From contig JABXHM010000070.1 in NCBI GenBank assembly GCA_013373625.1, positions 1 through 64,000 of the forward strand: DNA of 64,000 bases, written 5' to 3'. The notes below the pieces were generated by a model. That model was not told where the DNA came from, made no database searches, and saw nothing but the letters and a program-made list of their open reading frames with translations. Positions 63,362-64,000 of this stretch are shown piece by piece. The stretch is from Alteromonadaceae bacterium. GTDB taxonomy: Bacteria > Pseudomonadota > Gammaproteobacteria > Enterobacterales > Alteromonadaceae. Made by a program: the position numbers and the translations under genes. How positions within the stretch are numbered: position 1 is the stretch's first letter; every line of letters starts with the position of its first letter.

Positions 63362-64000
63362 TTAGAACTTGTAAGAGAACTTCACGTTAAAGTGACGTGG
63401 TAGTTCAGGTAACACGATTTGGCTACCAAACAAATCCGGGAAGTTAGCACGGAAGTAACGCTCGTCAGTCAGGTTTTTCACTGTCAGGTTAACCCCGAAG
63501 TTTTCATCCTGATAAGATAGACCCGCATTTACCAAAGTGTAGGCTGGCAGGGTAACTGCACCAGAGAAGCCTGACGATACCGAGTCAACATCAATGATAC
63601 TCATGCTGGCGGCATAGCCGTTCTGGAAGTCATAAGTACCCGTCAGCGTGTAGATATTCTCCGGCATACCAGCTTTCAGGCCTTTCGAATTAGTAGTGCC
63701 CGGGCCAACCAGGTTTAAGCCAACGACGTTGCCGCCGAAAATAACTGATGGGTCGACCAACCCTGTTAGATCATCGGCGCCAAGGAAGCCAAACTGATTG
63801 CCATTTTCTAAGGCAGTCAGGTTAACCACTTCGACATTAGAGTAACCGGCTGACAGTACCAGATTTTCGTTCACTACCCAACGCAGTTCAAATTCCAGGC
63901 CTTCGTTGTTGGTGGTGTTATTGGTCACGGTATTCTGTGTGTTGTAGTCAGTACGTTCCTGCTCGAAGATAGACAGAGCAAAATACAGAGACTCATCGAG
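63362..64000 (-). CDS. TonB-dependent receptor, C-terminal part (5' end outside window)
   Basis: The frame is open to the window end, giving about 212 residues of an outer-membrane beta-barrel. Typical receptor end: NVEVVNL, YDFQNGYAASMSI, LVNAGLSYQDENFGVNLTVK (20 residues), NLTDERYFRANFPDLFG and a terminal FKFSYKF-like strand (VKFSYKF). Next to the NUP lipoprotein gene, so it may import purines or nucleosides; the plug domain is not visible. The internal GTG at 63928 is not the start. Confidence 0.9.
   Translation of the reverse strand, partial: LDESLYFALSIFEQERTDYNTQNTVTNNTTNNEGLEFELRWVVNENLVLSAGYSNVEVVNLTALENGNQFGFLGADDLTGLVDPSVIFGGNVVGLNLVGPGTTNSKGLKAGMPENIYTLTGTYDFQNGYAASMSIIDVDSVSSGFSGAVTLPAYTLVNAGLSYQDENFGVNLTVKNLTDERYFRANFPDLFGSQIVLPELPRHFNVKFSYKF

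Overview
The window is about 64 kb of gammaproteobacterial DNA that appears to consist of two unlike halves. Positions 1 to about 9.03 kb are AT-richer and carry a housekeeping block (trxB end, ppa, ihfB, lapA, lapB, pyrF, a ComEA-like protein, a SulP transporter, uvrB) of an Oceanospirillales/Marinomonas type; the lineage is my impression from protein recognition. From about 11.3 kb to the end the DNA is GC-richer and reads like an Alteromonadales chromosome. The two halves meet at a tRNA-Val(GAC) gene (9028-9104) whose 5' acceptor strand does not pair with its 3' acceptor strand. This is either an integration or recombination scar or an assembly join. Just after it (9.1-11.3 kb) lie three small, AT-rich, co-oriented genes separated by imperfect inverted repeats that resemble integron attC sites, with no integrase in view.

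11.3-30.1 kb is mixed accessory and metabolic DNA: a membrane-anchored AraC-type regulator, two small membrane proteins, mannonate dehydratase (uxuA), and an exported three-gene set (c-type cytochrome of the DUF1587/1595/1592/1588/1585 type, a Tat-exported DUF1552 protein, an ankyrin lipoprotein). These are followed by an AttEFGH-like ABC transporter with a secreted CrtC/AttH-type protein, a periplasmic binding-like protein, an ArsR/AHSA1 pair with an operator-like palindrome, a PEP-CTERM-like surface protein gene broken by one in-frame TAA, and a sulfotransferase.

30.2-47.95 kb is a complete nitrate assimilation region: a NIT-ANTAR antiterminator (NasR-like), a NirC/FocA channel, a PP2C-kinase fusion, nirB, nirD, nasA, cobA (sirohaem), a TrpD2/YbiB-like protein, an NrtABC-type nitrate ABC transporter, an outer-membrane porin and mobA. 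Three transcription units in it (before nirC, nirB and nrtA) start with the same arrangement: a sigma-54-like promoter (TGGCATTA...TGTA), a short leader with a hexaloop hairpin (loop AAAGAC or AACGAA), and an intrinsic terminator whose 5' arm overlaps that hairpin. This is the layout expected for ANTAR-controlled antitermination, with the cognate regulator encoded next door.

48.2-64 kb holds a PAS-GGDEF diguanylate cyclase and a purine catabolism region: xdhA-xdhB-xdhC-uraD-uraH-guaD-puuD in one overlapping operon, a RutR-like TetR regulator with puuE on the other strand, an NCS2 purine permease, an adenine deaminase-like enzyme, a lipoprotein of the purine nucleoside permease (NUP) family and the end of a TonB-dependent receptor. 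Three TGACCA..TGGTCA-like palindromes sit upstream of xdhA, the TetR gene and the permease gene, suggesting one purine regulon. Together the right half describes a marine bacterium that takes nitrogen from nitrate and from purines.
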